From: Litoditis marina
Taxonomy: Eukaryota > Nematoda > Chromadorea > Rhabditida > Rhabditidae
Assembly (NCBI GenBank): GCA_964036275.1
Contig: OZ038435.1
Span: 10,164,310-10,228,309 of the forward strand
Reading direction: 5' to 3'
Length of the DNA stretch: 64,000 bases
Translations under genes and position numbers: made by a program
Part shown: one piece after another, positions 32,901 through 44,300 of the stretch
Layout of the letters: each line of letters begins with the position of its first letter
Numbering within the stretch: the first letter of the stretch is position 1
Notes under the pieces: model-generated
What the model was told of the DNA's origin: nothing
What the model saw: the letters and a program-made list of their open reading frames with translations, nothing else
Database searches by the model: none

Positions 32901-33130
32901 ACGAGGTGATCCCCTACCCCCCCCCCCCCCTCCCCCTCTCTATCTTTTATGGTTTTATAAATGAAATACTTATATTATCATTATTATTCTCAGGTCTGGA
33001 GGTGATCCGTGGCCACCACTGGTCCATATTCTCCACATGTGCTTTGACCGGAGCCGGATTAGACAAGGCGATGCAATGGCTTTCAACGGAGATTAAGGCA
33101 CGAATAGAGGCTCAAAAACAGATATCATAG
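29956..33130 (+). CDS. ARL6: ARL6 (BBS3), Arf-like GTPase of the BBSome pathway
   Basis: I read six exons: 29956-30045, 30342-30471, 31443-31501, 32117-32203, 32604-32679 and 32994-33130. They total 579 nt (192 aa; human 186) with consistent phases. Gly2 is placed for N-myristoylation. G-motifs are visible: P-loop GLDNSGKT (24-31), switch I Thr50, DMAGQ (69-73; ARL6-like Asp-Met rather than the usual Trp-Asp), NKMD (130-133) and CAL (163-165). The stretch IIFVVDSSDRLRMAVARDEL matches ARL6 closely. GTP-bound ARL6 recruits the BBSome coat to membranes for ciliary cargo traffic. The start is fixed by homology and by a splice acceptor ending 2 bp before the ATG. Exon-edge echoes lie at 30241, 30770 and 33221. 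A possible AATAAA is at 33800-33805. Confidence 0.96.
30229..30276 (+). repeat. Echo of the ARL6 exon 2 acceptor and first codons
   Basis: A tttcag acceptor at 30235-30240 is followed by ACCACAATATTGAACCAGCT. This encodes TTILNQL, the same seven residues as the real exon 2 start 101 bp downstream. Five of the seven codons differ, all synonymously. It then reads NLDH and stops. It could act as a decoy splice site or be a decayed alternative exon. Confidence 0.75.
30498..30700 (-). mobile_element. tRNA-like dispersed element in ARL6 intron 2
   Basis: On the minus strand TAGCGCAGGGGTTAGCGC (A-box-like) is followed by CCCAGGTTCGATTCCGGC (B box), as in a tRNA-derived SINE. A shared flank containing GCGTACACAGCGGAAAGTGA lies beside it. 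Relatives are at 34425-34620, 55738-55940 and 56277-57600 (the last interrupted). The region is non-coding; open frames through it are accidental. Confidence 0.65.
30770..30815 (+). repeat. Echo of the ARL6 exon 2 donor edge
   Basis: TTCAACGCGTTTGATATGGC then CGGGCACAGTGAG repeats the end of exon 2 (TTCAACGCGTTTGATATGGC, CGGGCAAGGTGAG at 30443-30476), about 327 bp downstream in intron 2. The coding part is identical for 25 bases. The donor AAGGTGAG has become ACAGTGAG, which still contains a GTGAG. Confidence 0.85.
30825..30949. mobile_element. 122-bp palindromic MITE (ARL6 intron 2)
   Basis: This is a full-length copy with slightly mutated ends (TTGAAGAAGTACGATTATGT to ATAATCGTTCTACTTTAA). 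The internal CTGCAGTACATTTTTCAATTGCAG loop is typical of the family. Confidence 0.8.
31190..31424 (-). mobile_element. 235-bp MITE, copy 2 (ARL6 intron 2)
   Basis: It is in inverted orientation relative to the copy at 5733-5968. It starts AGTTCGTTCCACCCGCTTAT and ends GGTGAAACAGAGTATA, with CTACAGTAATCCGC and GGATTACTGTAGAAGGA blocks near the ends. Confidence 0.65.
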
Positions 33131-33220
33131 GATTTCGTGCATTTTTATACCTTTTTTCGTGCAATTTGAGTACACTTTTCGTTTGTTTTGATGTCAATTT
33201 TGAAGTATGAGTAGTAGGTT

Positions 33221-33315
33221 GAGCCTGGACAAGGCAATGCAATGGCTTTCAACTGAGATCAAGGCATTGAGGCCGAATAGAGGCTCAGAAGCAGATTTCA
33301 TAGGATTTCGTGCTA
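33221..33315 (+). pseudogene. Echo of the last ARL6 exon, including its stop codon
   Basis: From GACAAGGCAATGCAATGGCT to the TAG at 33301-33303 and on into the 3'-UTR (GATTTCGTGC) this repeats the end of ARL6 exon 6, 171 bp downstream of the real stop. Six substitutions separate the copies, all at third positions and synonymous. One 7-bp insertion (after AAGGCA) breaks the frame. No clear 3' splice site leads it. Confidence 0.85.
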
Positions 33316-33502
33316 TTTTTTTTCGTATTATTTTCGTACCGTTTCAAATTATTGAGTGCTAAGATCATTTTGGTAGTCACAATCTTTGTAGTCACAAAAC
33401 GATCAAACAAACACAGCCAAATAATAGAGAAATGAGAAGCGTGCAATTGTAATGTACAAAAAATGTTCCTATAAGCGGAAATGTTTCTACAAACTCGTAT
33501 GT

Positions 33503-33710
33503 TTTAACTTTTCTGTATAGAAATTCTAGTCTTTATAACTAAAATTACTATGTTGTAACTTTTTTGTGTATAAATTCTAGTCTTTATAACTAAAATTACT
33601 ATATTGTAACTTTTTTGTGTATAAATTCTAGTCTATATAACTAAAATTACTATATTGTAACTTTTGTGTGTATAAATTCTAGTCTTGATAAAATCACCAT
33701 ATTGTTCTAA
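33503..33710. repeat. 51-bp tandem repeat, about 4 units
   Basis: The unit around TGTAACTTTTTTGTGTATAA and ATTCTAGTCTTTATAACTA recurs at 51-bp spacing (TGTAAC at about 33554, 33605 and 33656), with a decayed unit on each side. It is AT-rich and non-coding. It lies between the ARL6 stop and a possible AATAAA at 33800-33805, so it could form part of a long 3'-UTR. Confidence 0.85.
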
Positions 33711-34424
33711 TTCCCCCTCAATTTGGAGACACCCGATTGTTTTTGGATTAGTTGATTGTGTCAAGATGTATTATGTATATAAAGAGTCTGGCGGCAACTA
33801 ATAAAGAGAATGTAACTGAATACTTTCGCACAATGGAAACGAGAGAGTACTAGTCAGAGAGGGCGCCAGACAGGCTGGCGGCTTATGAAAAATAGAAGAA
33901 AGTGGTGATTACCGAACATTGCATAGAATACAACAGTTTTTTGCATTAGTTAAAGTAGATCTGAACGCCAGAGCATACTGTATGCATATTTGTTGATGTG
34001 TAACATTCAACATGGCTCGGGCTATATTCTGTTTGAACTGAAAGAATGAAGAATTGTAACTGAAAACTACCATTAAAAATTAGTTTGTATAATTTTTGAA
34101 GCATGAGTGAGGATTATGAACTTGTAAAGTCCTACTGTCAGGGTAATACTGCCCATGGTATAGTAACTTAGTAACATACTTCGGGACTAATGTCACCGTA
34201 TACAAAAACATTATAATAATGGGAAAAACACAGAATACATAGTAGTCACTTACTAATGTTTTGTCATAAGTGACCTTTCTGTTTATTATCTATCCGTGAT
34301 GTGTTGTAGTCCTTTAATCCCCGTCGGGTTACTGTATCGAACACCTTTCGACCGACTGGCATTAACTTCATTACAAGACAAGATAAAAGTAAATAAAGGA
34401 CGGCAGTAATCCTCTAAAGATAAT

Positions 34425-34620
34425 GCCGAACTTATGAATTTCTGTCTCTCGCCGGAATCGAACCTGTGAGCAAAGGTTTCGTGGCAGAGCGCTTACTACT
34501 GCGCTATTAGAGCACATAACGAACAGCTTTGGAATCGAAGATATGTGTACGTACACAGCGGAAAGTGAGATATACAGTACCCTTCCGCAAGTCGTTGACG
34601 ACGACTGTAGTATAGCATTG
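34425..34620 (-). mobile_element. tRNA-like dispersed element, copy 2
   Basis: It shares CTCTCGCCGGAATCGAACCT (complement of a B box), a GCGCTATTAGAGC block and GCGTACACAGCGGAAAGTGA with the copy at 30498. It is degenerate but full length. Confidence 0.65.
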
Positions 34621-35103
34621 ATGCATCCTTTCATCCCCAAAAAAATTTCTGTGTACCCTGTAACGATCCGCGGAAAGATGCTAAATTTAAACAACATGCA
34701 TTGGTGATGGCTCTGATGTTTTATTACGTCTTACGCGTGATCATACGACTCACTTTGTAGGAATGACAAAGTTGAAAGACTACTCTGGTGCAGATGTTTG
34801 ATCTCTGATCTCAGCCGGGTTACTGTATTGAGTACCCTAGGGCGCCACTTGGAGCAACAGCCTGTACCAGAAGTCAATTGAATAGTCAAGCAAAGTTAGC
34901 ATTCTAATGAGACGTCGTGCACTTGCTCAGTGCACATTTCTGAGTTCTGCTGTGTTTAACATGTTTCACGTGAGTGTGCAAGTGACAAACAGTTATATAC
35001 GGTGTATCACGCTCCCTCCCGATGTGTTGTAGTTGGACCTTTCGTTTTTAAAGATGTCTGTCCGGCTCAAACTACAAGGATGATTTAGACTTCCCCACCT
35101 TGC

Positions 35104-35339
35104 TATAGTCCATTTCACCGATCGCTGTCCTTCTACAGTAATCCATCAGATATTCAGAATGTTTTTTCTAAAGAATGGTTCATTATTTTGGTTTCAAACT
35201 TTCAGAGTTTGTAGTAGTAAACGTGCAGAAGATACTACCGATACTTGAAAAGAATCCAGGAACGTCAATTTACCAAACTTTAACCTGGAAATTTGATCAA
35301 ATTACTGTAGAGGGTTATAAGTGGGTGGAACAAACTATA
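35104..35339 (+). mobile_element. 235-bp MITE, copy 3
   Basis: It starts TATAGTCCATTTCACCGATC and ends GGGTGGAACAAACTATA. It is co-linear with the copy at 5733-5968 throughout, including AATGGTTCATTATTTTGGTT and AAACGTGCAGAAGA. Confidence 0.7.
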
Positions 35340-36009
35340 TAATTTACCTTCAATCTAAACCGGGGGTTACTGTATCTTGCCACCAGCTGGCACCATCTAA
35401 ACTGTCAGGTAGAGGCCAAAACATGGAGAAGCAGTGAATACGGAAAAAATAATGTTTTATGTTGGTCTCGAACGGATTATAATATGTTTTCACGTCCAAC
35501 ATGATAATACCTTTTACTTTATGCATAACACTGCTTCAAATGCTTGATCAAAACAGGGGGTTACTGTATTTTTCCACCAGCTGGTACCATCTGTCAGGTA
35601 AAAGGCGAAAAGCAGCGAAAGCCGAGTCATGAAAAAGAAATAAATAATGTTTTATGTTCGCCTCGAGACAGTTTTATTGCCGAATGATAGCGGCACTTCT
35701 GCCCCTTTCGATTATGCAACTGAACTGTACGGCAAACAATAGAAAAAAGGAAGGAAAACAGTCAAAGACCAGGTTGGTTACTTTTTTTTCACGTGTTTTT
35801 ACGTGGAAACTTTACGTGTTTTCACGTGGAAAACTATGGATACTTCAGTTCGGATACAAATTTCTCAGTACTATTTGTTCTCAGTACTATGCTTTGTTTC
35901 GAACTTTTAAATGTGAAAAATGAAGCAAAGTTAGTTATGTACTATGAAAATGATTTCACGTGAAGAGTGGAAGTATGACTTTTTATTAGTTGTGGCTCAA
36001 TTTCGACTT

Positions 36010-36079
36010 GTAGAGTCCCCCCTCGCTCTCTCTCTCTCTCTCCCCTCTCTCTCTCTCTCTTTCTCACTCTCTCTTTCTT

Positions 36080-36111
<32 letters not shown>

Positions 36112-36113
36112 TG
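36010..36113. repeat. CT microsatellite
   Basis: Nearly pure CTCTCT with a few T-rich interruptions. It has no coding meaning. Confidence 0.85.
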
Positions 36114-36845
36114 ACCGTTTTCCTTCTGCCCCCAGTTATGATATATGGTCCTTTCATTCCACCGCCTCCTAATTGGAAATGGTCCCTAACTTGAGGACAA
36201 GGTCGACCTACCCTCCAGACTCAATAACAATTATTGGTTAACACTCAAATATGACAAATTTACTGATTTTACTATAAGTTTATGGAAAATGTCACGTAAA
36301 AGTTGTGGGAAAACTCAATTCATAATGTTGATAAAATATTCAAATTGGAAATTGTTCCTGACTGGAGGCCAAGGTCGACCTACCCTCAAGTTAATCATTG
36401 TAATGGAAAAGACACGTAAAATGCGAAAAACGTGTGAAAACTCAACTTGGTGTGAATTTAGAAATAGTCCCTAACTTGAGGATAAGACGTTAAGAACTTG
36501 AGGATAAGACGTTAAGAACTTGATGATAAGACGTTAAGAACTTGTGGATAAGACGTTCGACCGGCTAGAAAAAAACTCAATGAAAATTTGTTAACAGGTC
36601 AACACTCAAAGATCAAACATTGGGTGTACTTTGATCCTGACACAGGCCATCAAGTTTTAATTTTGTTCAAAAACCACACACGGCCCGCAATCACAATTCG
36701 CTGACCCTTTATTTGGACATTTGCACTCAATTTACTAGAAGTTTGTGAAAAAAACGTGTGAAAATTGAATTTGGTAAACCTCCGAAAAGTGTGAAAATGC
36801 AAATAGTCTTAAACTTGCACACGAGATCGACCTCTCAGACCTACT

Positions 36846-37089
36846 TAAAGAAGGACGATTATGTGGTCCAATCGCAACGCTTCAGTCCTTTAAACAGCAA
36901 TACATTTTTCAATTGCAGTTTAAAGGACCGTTGACACGGGATTGGTCCACATAATCGTCCTATTTTAAAGAAGGACGATTACGGGGTCCAATCGCAACGC
37001 TTCAGTCCTTTAAACTGCAATACATTCTTCAATTGCAGTTTAAAGGACCGATGTCACGGGATTGGTCCACATAATCGTCCTTCTTTAAT
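36846..37089. mobile_element. Two abutting palindromic MITEs
   Basis: Two full 122-bp palindromic elements (36846-36969 and 36964-37089) lie end to end in the same orientation and share a single TTTAAAG junction. This fits insertion of one copy into the TTAA end of the other, or tandem duplication. The second copy carries ATTACGGGG in place of ATTATGTGG. Confidence 0.8.
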
Positions 37090-37440
37090 AACATTTGGCG
37101 AACACTCATTTCACACTAAACTTTTCACTAAAAGTGAAATGAATAATGAAAAAAAAAACACAATTATTAGGTAACATGCGAATTGAAGAACCTAATGATT
37201 ATTGATTGAACTAAAAGTAGATATTGTTACGTGGAAACGTGAAAGCATTTAGGCATTTTCTCCACACACATTCCGTCAAGTTGACTGGACTAATCGGAAA
37301 ACAATCGAACTACAGAAGCATCTCGTCGCTAATTCGATGGTTATACAGAATATTGATAAACTCATCAATATTATTATTACAGACCGCAAACTGAAGTAAT
37401 GTCGTGAATATGCGCTGTCATGGGCCTGTTTCGTAGAACC

Positions 37441-37610
37441 CTATGGCCGCTTTCATACTTTTTACGTCTGCGTTTAACGCCGGCGTTAATGTGAAGAAAA
37501 CATACGCATCGAATTTATTGGCGTTAACGCTGGCGCCAATCAATACTTATGTTTTCTTCACTATTAACGCCGGCGTTGAACGCCAACGTGAAAAGTATGA
37601 ATGCGGCCTA
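37441..37610. mobile_element. Foldback MITE, TATGGCCGCTTTCATACTTT ends
   Basis: The left end TATGGCCGCTTTCATACTTT pairs with the right end AAAAGTATGAATGCGGCCTA. The arms contain AACGCCGGCGTTAA blocks and ACATACGC...AATACTTATGTTTTCTTCAC, making nearly the whole 170 bp one hairpin. It is related in ends to 20044-20224. Confidence 0.75.
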
Positions 37611-39394
37611 AGACCCCAGAAAAGTTTGTATAAACTAATTGAACAGAAATATCAACTCACCAACGCTACAACGAAGCTTACGCCAAACTTCAACCTTATC
37701 AATTTGAAATTTCTCGAACGTGCACGCGTGCATGTACGCGTCGCTAAGCGCGGCAATACTTATTTTTCTCGAACGATGGCTCCCATGCTATCTGCAGCAT
37801 GCCATAAATCAGACTTACAGTCCATAACTGATTTCCTTTGATGTTGCCGCCGATGCACAGTTTTACGAGCCTTTTCTGTGCCCCTGCTACTGTAGAGGGG
37901 GTTATCAGAGAGAATACCGGGATACGAGTCCCTCTCTATCATTTACTAGTGACATTACAAGCTCCGCTAGCACCTTCATGTCTGGAATGTATTGTGGTGG
38001 TTTTACAACTGTACATTAATCAAAATCCATCTGATCTTGGTATCTCTCTCTATCACTTACTACTAACTTTTTACAAGCCGTGTTACACTAGAATCATCAT
38101 TTTCAGTGGTTTTACAACTCTGCATTAGTAGAGGAATATTATTAGAGTTCTCATTCATTACACTTTATCTGATCTCTATTTACTTTCTATCATTTACTAG
38201 GGACATTACAAGCTCCGGTAGCACCTTCGCTCCTGTCATGGTCAGTTTCAATGGTGGTAAAATTGTACATGAATTTTGTGTTCAGCAAACTTAAGACTTA
38301 AAGACCTAAAGACTTAAAGCCATCAGTATCATGATGATAATTTGCGATTATGTTTACACGAGCAACGTGGTTTTTTATAGTAGTTTCAACTTCCTAGTTT
38401 TCTTATAATTTAATATAATAATATGGTCGATCTTAACGTTTAGTTGCATTTCACAATGGTGGATTACCCCCCTCCCCCCATAAAGAAGTTGTGTTTGCAT
38501 CTTATCATCTCGTAACTTCCTTAAAACGCCACTCCTAGTTTCGGAACCATTCCAGTTCATTTATACCACTGACAGAAATCTTATGGACATCTCTTTCAGC
38601 AAGTCTACAGTTTTCGCTGGGTACAGTGAATGGCTATAACACCTTATTCAACATTATGGTGTTTCAACATAACTTTTCTCGAAAATTTTCCATTTTCCAA
38701 TATTTTTCAGTTGTCAATAAGTTGGAATTTGCCAATCGACATTTGCATTGAATCCATAGGTCTGTCTTTTTCTACACTTTTAATCGTTGTAAGTTCTTCA
38801 CAAAAGTACCGAATTTCCAATCAGTTTGACCTCTACCAATCAATACTCAACTTGAATCCATGAGGGTGTCTTCTAAACTTCTTATTCTTTATATTACCAG
38901 TTTACACTACTAATTCTTTTCCAAAATATTTGACCTCTTCCAATCACAACTTGAATGCCTAAGTGTGTCTAACCTTGTCTGACACTCGTCTCTTTGACCT
39001 GATAATAAGGTGTGAAGTATTACTATAGCCCCCCTCCCCCAGTTATACCCAAATCACCCTAATTGTTCCGTTAATTGACCCTCCAGCAAGACCCGCCCCC
39101 AAATAGGCGAAAAGATAATTATAATAAGCGGGGAGGATGATTAATTTATTACTTCAGTTCGAGACGACTGTTCTGAGTTTCCCTTTCTTCCCATCAGAAT
39201 AGTTTAAAAGACTACCAACCGGACTTTTGACTCTATGCGTTCAATTTCAGCATTTTTAGACCAATGTTTTGCTGACAATAAAATGATAGTTTTAATCTTA
39301 TAGAAAATTATATTCAAAACTTGTGCTCGATGGAAAACTACTTTTTTTCAAATTGGATGAAAACTTTCACACTGCGGTCTCCTTTAGCTTACCT

Positions 39395-40070
39395 ACAGTA
39401 CACCATAGTTCCAATCTGTATACCAGCTACGGTAACCCTTAGTTTCTGTTCCGTCCAACTTCTCTCTATCGCACTCTCTATGGGTTCTGTCAACCGTGTG
39501 TGTTTCTCACCGGATAGTCCCCATCAAAGCTACATCCCCTACAGTACCCTATAGTCATCATCCAATCTACGTCTCCCATACAGTATCCTGACTCCAACCA
39601 GGATGGGCCCGCAACCCCCCCCCCCCCACCGCCTTTGTTTCTGGCGGAGTAACTGTCATACCGTACCGATAGTCTTCGTCCAGTTTATATCCCTCCTACA
39701 GTACACCATACTCTCATCATTACTCCCAGGAGTCGTCGCCATATCTATAGTATCAGCTACAGTATCCTCCCCCCATTTGATCGGGACATTATACAGTACT
39801 CCCAGATAGTCCCCGTCCAATCTATATCCCACCCACAGTACCCTCCCATCTTGCTCTACATTCTCTCACCTTACAGTACACAGTCCATCCACATAGTCCC
39901 CATTCAATAATACCACCTCCAGTACCTTTCAATCCAATGTACCACTAAAGTACTCCATAGTCCCCGTCTAACCTATATCCCACCTACAGTACCCCCTCTT
40001 GCCAGGATGAGTCCAGGGTGTCGCCCGCCTTTGTTTCATGTCAAGTACCTGTCATACCGAATAATCTGCC
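39395..40070. repeat. Field of TACAGTA / CCATAGTCCCC repeats
   Basis: About a dozen degenerate copies of TACAGTACC followed by ATAGTCCCCGTCCAATCTAT and ATCCCACC occur with irregular spacing. They look like an old, scrambled tandem array. No gene is visible. Confidence 0.6.
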
Positions 40071-40169
40071 CCTTTCTTTTTCGCGCCCTCATTTGCATAC
40101 GCAAAGACGGCTGTAACCATAAGCTATGATACTTCAACATATTCATCTTTCCTCCTTTCTTGTTATATT

Positions 40170-40526
40170 TCTCTTCGTTGCTCTTTCTTTCTCTCTCTCT
40201 GCTTGTCTGTCCGTTTTTGTGTTTGTATTTAATTTTTCCTCACTGTTTCTCCTATCATCTCACGTTCAAAAACAACGAAAAAGGAGCCTTTCTTGATTTC
40301 TTCGATTTCTAGTCTGGCCGTTCAAACGAATAGTAACATCACAACAAGTGTAAACCAAAAGTTTGCCCCGACCCACTCACTCTTCCGTCCTCGTTCTCTA
40401 TTTTTGCACTGCTTTTGCACTGCCTCCCTCCCTCTCTCTCAAATTCACTCTCCCTTCTACACTGTCTCATATACTCTCCTAATTTCTCTAATAGCCACCC
40501 CCTCTTTTACTCTAGCTTTCTTTTCC

Positions 40527-40598
<72 letters not shown>

Positions 40599-40603
40599 TC
40601 CCT

Positions 40604-40654
<51 letters not shown>

Positions 40655-40848
40655 TCCCTCCCCTCTCTCTCTCTCTCTCTGATTACCATACCCTAATCTG
40701 CCACCTACTTGATATTCGTCTCCCGCGGTTCCTCTGTTTACCTAGGTGTCCTATTATTATTCATACTTTATATCCATTCACGGGTCATGACCCCGAAACT
40801 TTGTTTCCCTCTTTCTCGTTTTCTCTCTTTTTCTCTCTTTCTCTCTTC

Positions 40849-40886
<38 letters not shown>

Positions 40887-41060
40887 TTTCATCTCTATCT
40901 CTCTCTCTCCTTTTCTCACACCCTCTCCTCATGATCCCGAAACTTCCTTCCTCCTGTTTTTTCTCTCTCTCTCCCTCCCGCTCTCTCCCTCTTCCTCTCT
41001 AACTATCCCTCTCTGACTATCCCTCTCTGACTATCCCTCCTCTCTCTCTTTGGGTCATGA
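40170..41060. repeat. CT-rich low-complexity tract
   Basis: Two long pure CT runs (about 40530-40680 and 40855-40910) sit in broader pyrimidine-rich sequence with repeated ACTATCCCTCTCTG units at about 41002-41035. Leucine/serine frames on + and Arg/Glu frames on - are artefacts of the repeat. Confidence 0.9.
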
Positions 41061-41334
41061 CCTCGAAACTTTTCATTCCAACCCGTTCTATTCATCCGTT
41101 TACGTAACTAAGTCCCTACCGTAATCGTAAATTGTCTGTGAAACTAGTGGTAAAGCGCCTGAACAGACGCCAGAACTAGTATAGTCTGTACCGTGCTTTC
41201 ATAGTTCTTCACAGTATGATTTTTGAACTTCCCGGCGAACTATTGAGTATTAAACTTTGGATGCATTCAGTGTGTTCATTACGTTGTATCACCCTCTATA
41301 TTTCTCGTTACTGATCTTTGACCTCTATTCCAGA

Positions 41335-44300
41335 ATGACCTCCGATCAATCGATACCTGCGTGTGCGGTCCCCTTCCCGTCGGACCACCCAATGTGGCCC
41401 TCCGGCAGAGTTTTCGGATTCTGGTGTCCGCCGCCGACAGCTGAAGTCAAACGGTAGGTCAAATAAACTTCTATCTCCAAACTTGGGCAACGTAATAGAA
41501 TAGTACTAAAGTAAAATCTGACCAGTTCGACCAATGAGTTGTCACAAAACAGGCTTTTCTACATGTGTATGTTAAGTTACAAATATTCAATTCTTGTAGT
41601 TATTGCAGGACGATTTTGTGGGCCAATCCCGTGTCAACGGTCCTTTAAACTGCAATTGGAAAATGTATCGCAGTTTGAAGGACTGACGCGTTCTAATTGG
41701 ACCACCTAATCGTCCTTCTTCAAGTACATATCCTATGTTTCAATAACATGAGAAAACCAAAATATTCTTTCACCACTCGTCTCGAAATCGAAATAACAAA
41801 TCTTTACTGTAAGTCTCCACGTCGAAACGACACCGACTATCCAGCTCTGATGTAAGCCCCCCCCCCCCTCTAATCCCCCGGCTACCAGCAGTCTGTCTTT
41901 TTTCTGAATACTGTAGCGTTCCATATTGAGATGAAAACGACTATCATCCTTTAACAACCCCTTTCTTTTCGAGCCATCCCCCCTCTTATCACCCTCCTAC
42001 CAGCAGACTGTCCTCTAACCAATGGCCGGGCTACGGTAATATTTTACATTAAAACGACACCGACTACCCCCCTCTCGCCCAATGACCGGGTTACTGTAGA
42101 TTCCCACGTCCAAACAATCCCGACTACCCCCCCCCCTAATCCCTCTCCTACCAGCAGACTGTCCCCTTAGCCAATGACCGCCCGTCGCGGGTTACTGTAG
42201 AAAAGGGGCGTGGCTTCGTCCCGCCCCGATCTGGTTATTGCCCCATTCGATAAGGGAGACCCAGCTGACATTTACCACCCCCTATATATTTATATTTGAA
42301 TATTTATTATAATAATCATTGTAAACACGATTACTGGAGCATTTCCGGTACAACATAAACAAAGTTCAGATTTATTCATCTACTATCCTTTCGCTTAGTA
42401 AATGGAATGATGACGGGGTTTTCAGTAGAGTCGAAAAGTATATATGAGAAACAATAGCTGTTCTTTACTTTTTTTTTAAATATTTTTTTTGTTAAGGTGG
42501 AAAACATTGAATAACTCCATCATAGGAAGTGAGTAGTAGATATCAGGGGACTGAAGTGTCGTTCTGTTGCTGTGTTTTCCTTATTGTAGTGCAAGTTACT
42601 CAACAAGCCACTCAAAAAAGAGACTTCTGATTGTTTTAATATTTCAAAACATCTCTCGTTTGAAAATTGTCAAATCTCAACTCATTTCTTATAGTGAAAA
42701 TTCTTAGATCTGAATCATGTTAATCAAATCTGTTCTTTTTCGATATTCACTAAAAATCTGAAAAATCTTCTTATCTTGTTTGAATATTCCAATAAAACGC
42801 TAACTGTAGCCAAACTGGTTATGTTAACCAAAACAAATATGAAACTTAACCAGGTCATACTGAAGTTCGAATAATCCTATTTTGTCCGAATTAACGTGAA
42901 TAGAAACACACTGTACTGATACCATAATATGTTTTCCTTTTACCTTTTCGTACCTTACCTTTTCCTATATACCTTTTCGTGTACCCTCAACTTACCCTCA
43001 ACTTACCCTATCTTACCTAATACAACTTACCTAATGTACTTACAACTTACCTAATGTACCCTTAGATACCTTTTCGTGGCTAATCTGGAAATTAACCCAT
43101 TTCGATTCCGATTACAATACTTGACGTAAAACTCGCACTTTGTTCCGAAAAACTACCTGTGTTCTCCTCGTTTTTATTGCATGTCTCAGTACCGCTTCAG
43201 TTTCAAGTGAAAACACCGTACCTCTGGAGTTCCCGGTTAAATTACGTATAAAACTTGTGAAACTATTTGTATTCTCCCACTTTTTATCAAATACGTGTTC
43301 CATTCCTGTGACAAGTCGTCGACGTTGTATTTGCATATTCCACGTGAGAACAGATTCGCAAAACTGTCATATTTCCTCAAGTTCCCTTTATAACTTCTCA
43401 ACGTTCACTGAACTAAACTTCTTCTACTAAAACTACATTTCTTGTAAAACTCGTGTGTTTCCAGTGACAAGTCCTCGATGCTGCATTTGCTCTTTTTCAA
43501 ACAAAAATAAACCGTCATAGTTATAAAGTTTCCGGATAAACTTCTAAACAACTGAACTTCTTCTGCTAAAACTTGATATAAAACTTATGAATGTGAAACT
43601 TGTAAATGTAAAACTTCTATTTTTCAGTGACAAGTCCTCGATGTTGCATTCGTTTGAGGGTATCTCTGGTGCTCCCTTCTATCCCACCGGGAACCCGTGG
43701 GCACTTCCCGCCGAGAACGGGTACCCAGAACAGAAGTGGGATGCCACCGTCTATCCCTTTCCCTTCCCCCAGACTGAGGTAGGTCAAAAATACTGGTATT
43801 TAGAAAGTTCTAAAAGATTTCTTTGAAAAAATGTCTGTATAACTTGCTGGTAGAAATGATTTTGATGTGTACTTTTCTTTAAATATAATACCGATGCGTA
43901 CAGAGGTAAAATTTTAGCGAAGTTTCCCCGTTTTATAGTCGAGGAAAAACTATTTTTATACACTTCTGAAAACGTGGGTTTTTTTGGTGTACTTGCTGTA
44001 GGGTTTCGTTTTGGTGTAATTGCTGTAGGGTTTCTTTTTGACATATTCACGACAAGCGCAACAAAATATGATTTACAATAGTTTGTATTATTCGTGTCTT
44101 TTATGTTCTTTTCTCCCATTGGCCAAAAACGTCAACTCTGCCGCGTAGTCACCAAATTTACAACCGATTTAAAATTTACAACACCCCCAGTTTACTAACA
44201 GAACGGTCGTAAAAACATGCAGCCAAGTCATAAACTAACACCTATGGCAAATCTGTCTGCACTCTCCACTTTTACACACTGTCTCATCATCTGTTGATTG

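Larger units (their letters stand above)
33131..41330. other. 8.2-kb gene-poor interval between ARL6 and pal-1
   Basis: No exon could be supported. It contains an echo of the last ARL6 exon (33221-33315), a 51-bp tandem repeat, a tRNA-like element (34425-34620), a single-arm copy of the 2071-type element (34880-35005), a 235-bp MITE (35104-35339), a pair of direct repeats with CCACCAGCTGG (35355-35430 and 35560-35640), a CT microsatellite (36010-36113), ACTTGAGGATAAGACGTTAA repeats (36471-36555), two abutting palindromic MITEs (36846-37089), a foldback MITE (37441-37610), a TACAGTA-rich repeat field and long CT tracts. Confidence 0.55.

Noticed and set aside
40293..41016. Several long serine/leucine-rich frames
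   Set aside because: Encoded by CT microsatellite; the same holds at 29723-30016, 46856-47218 and 62447-63067.
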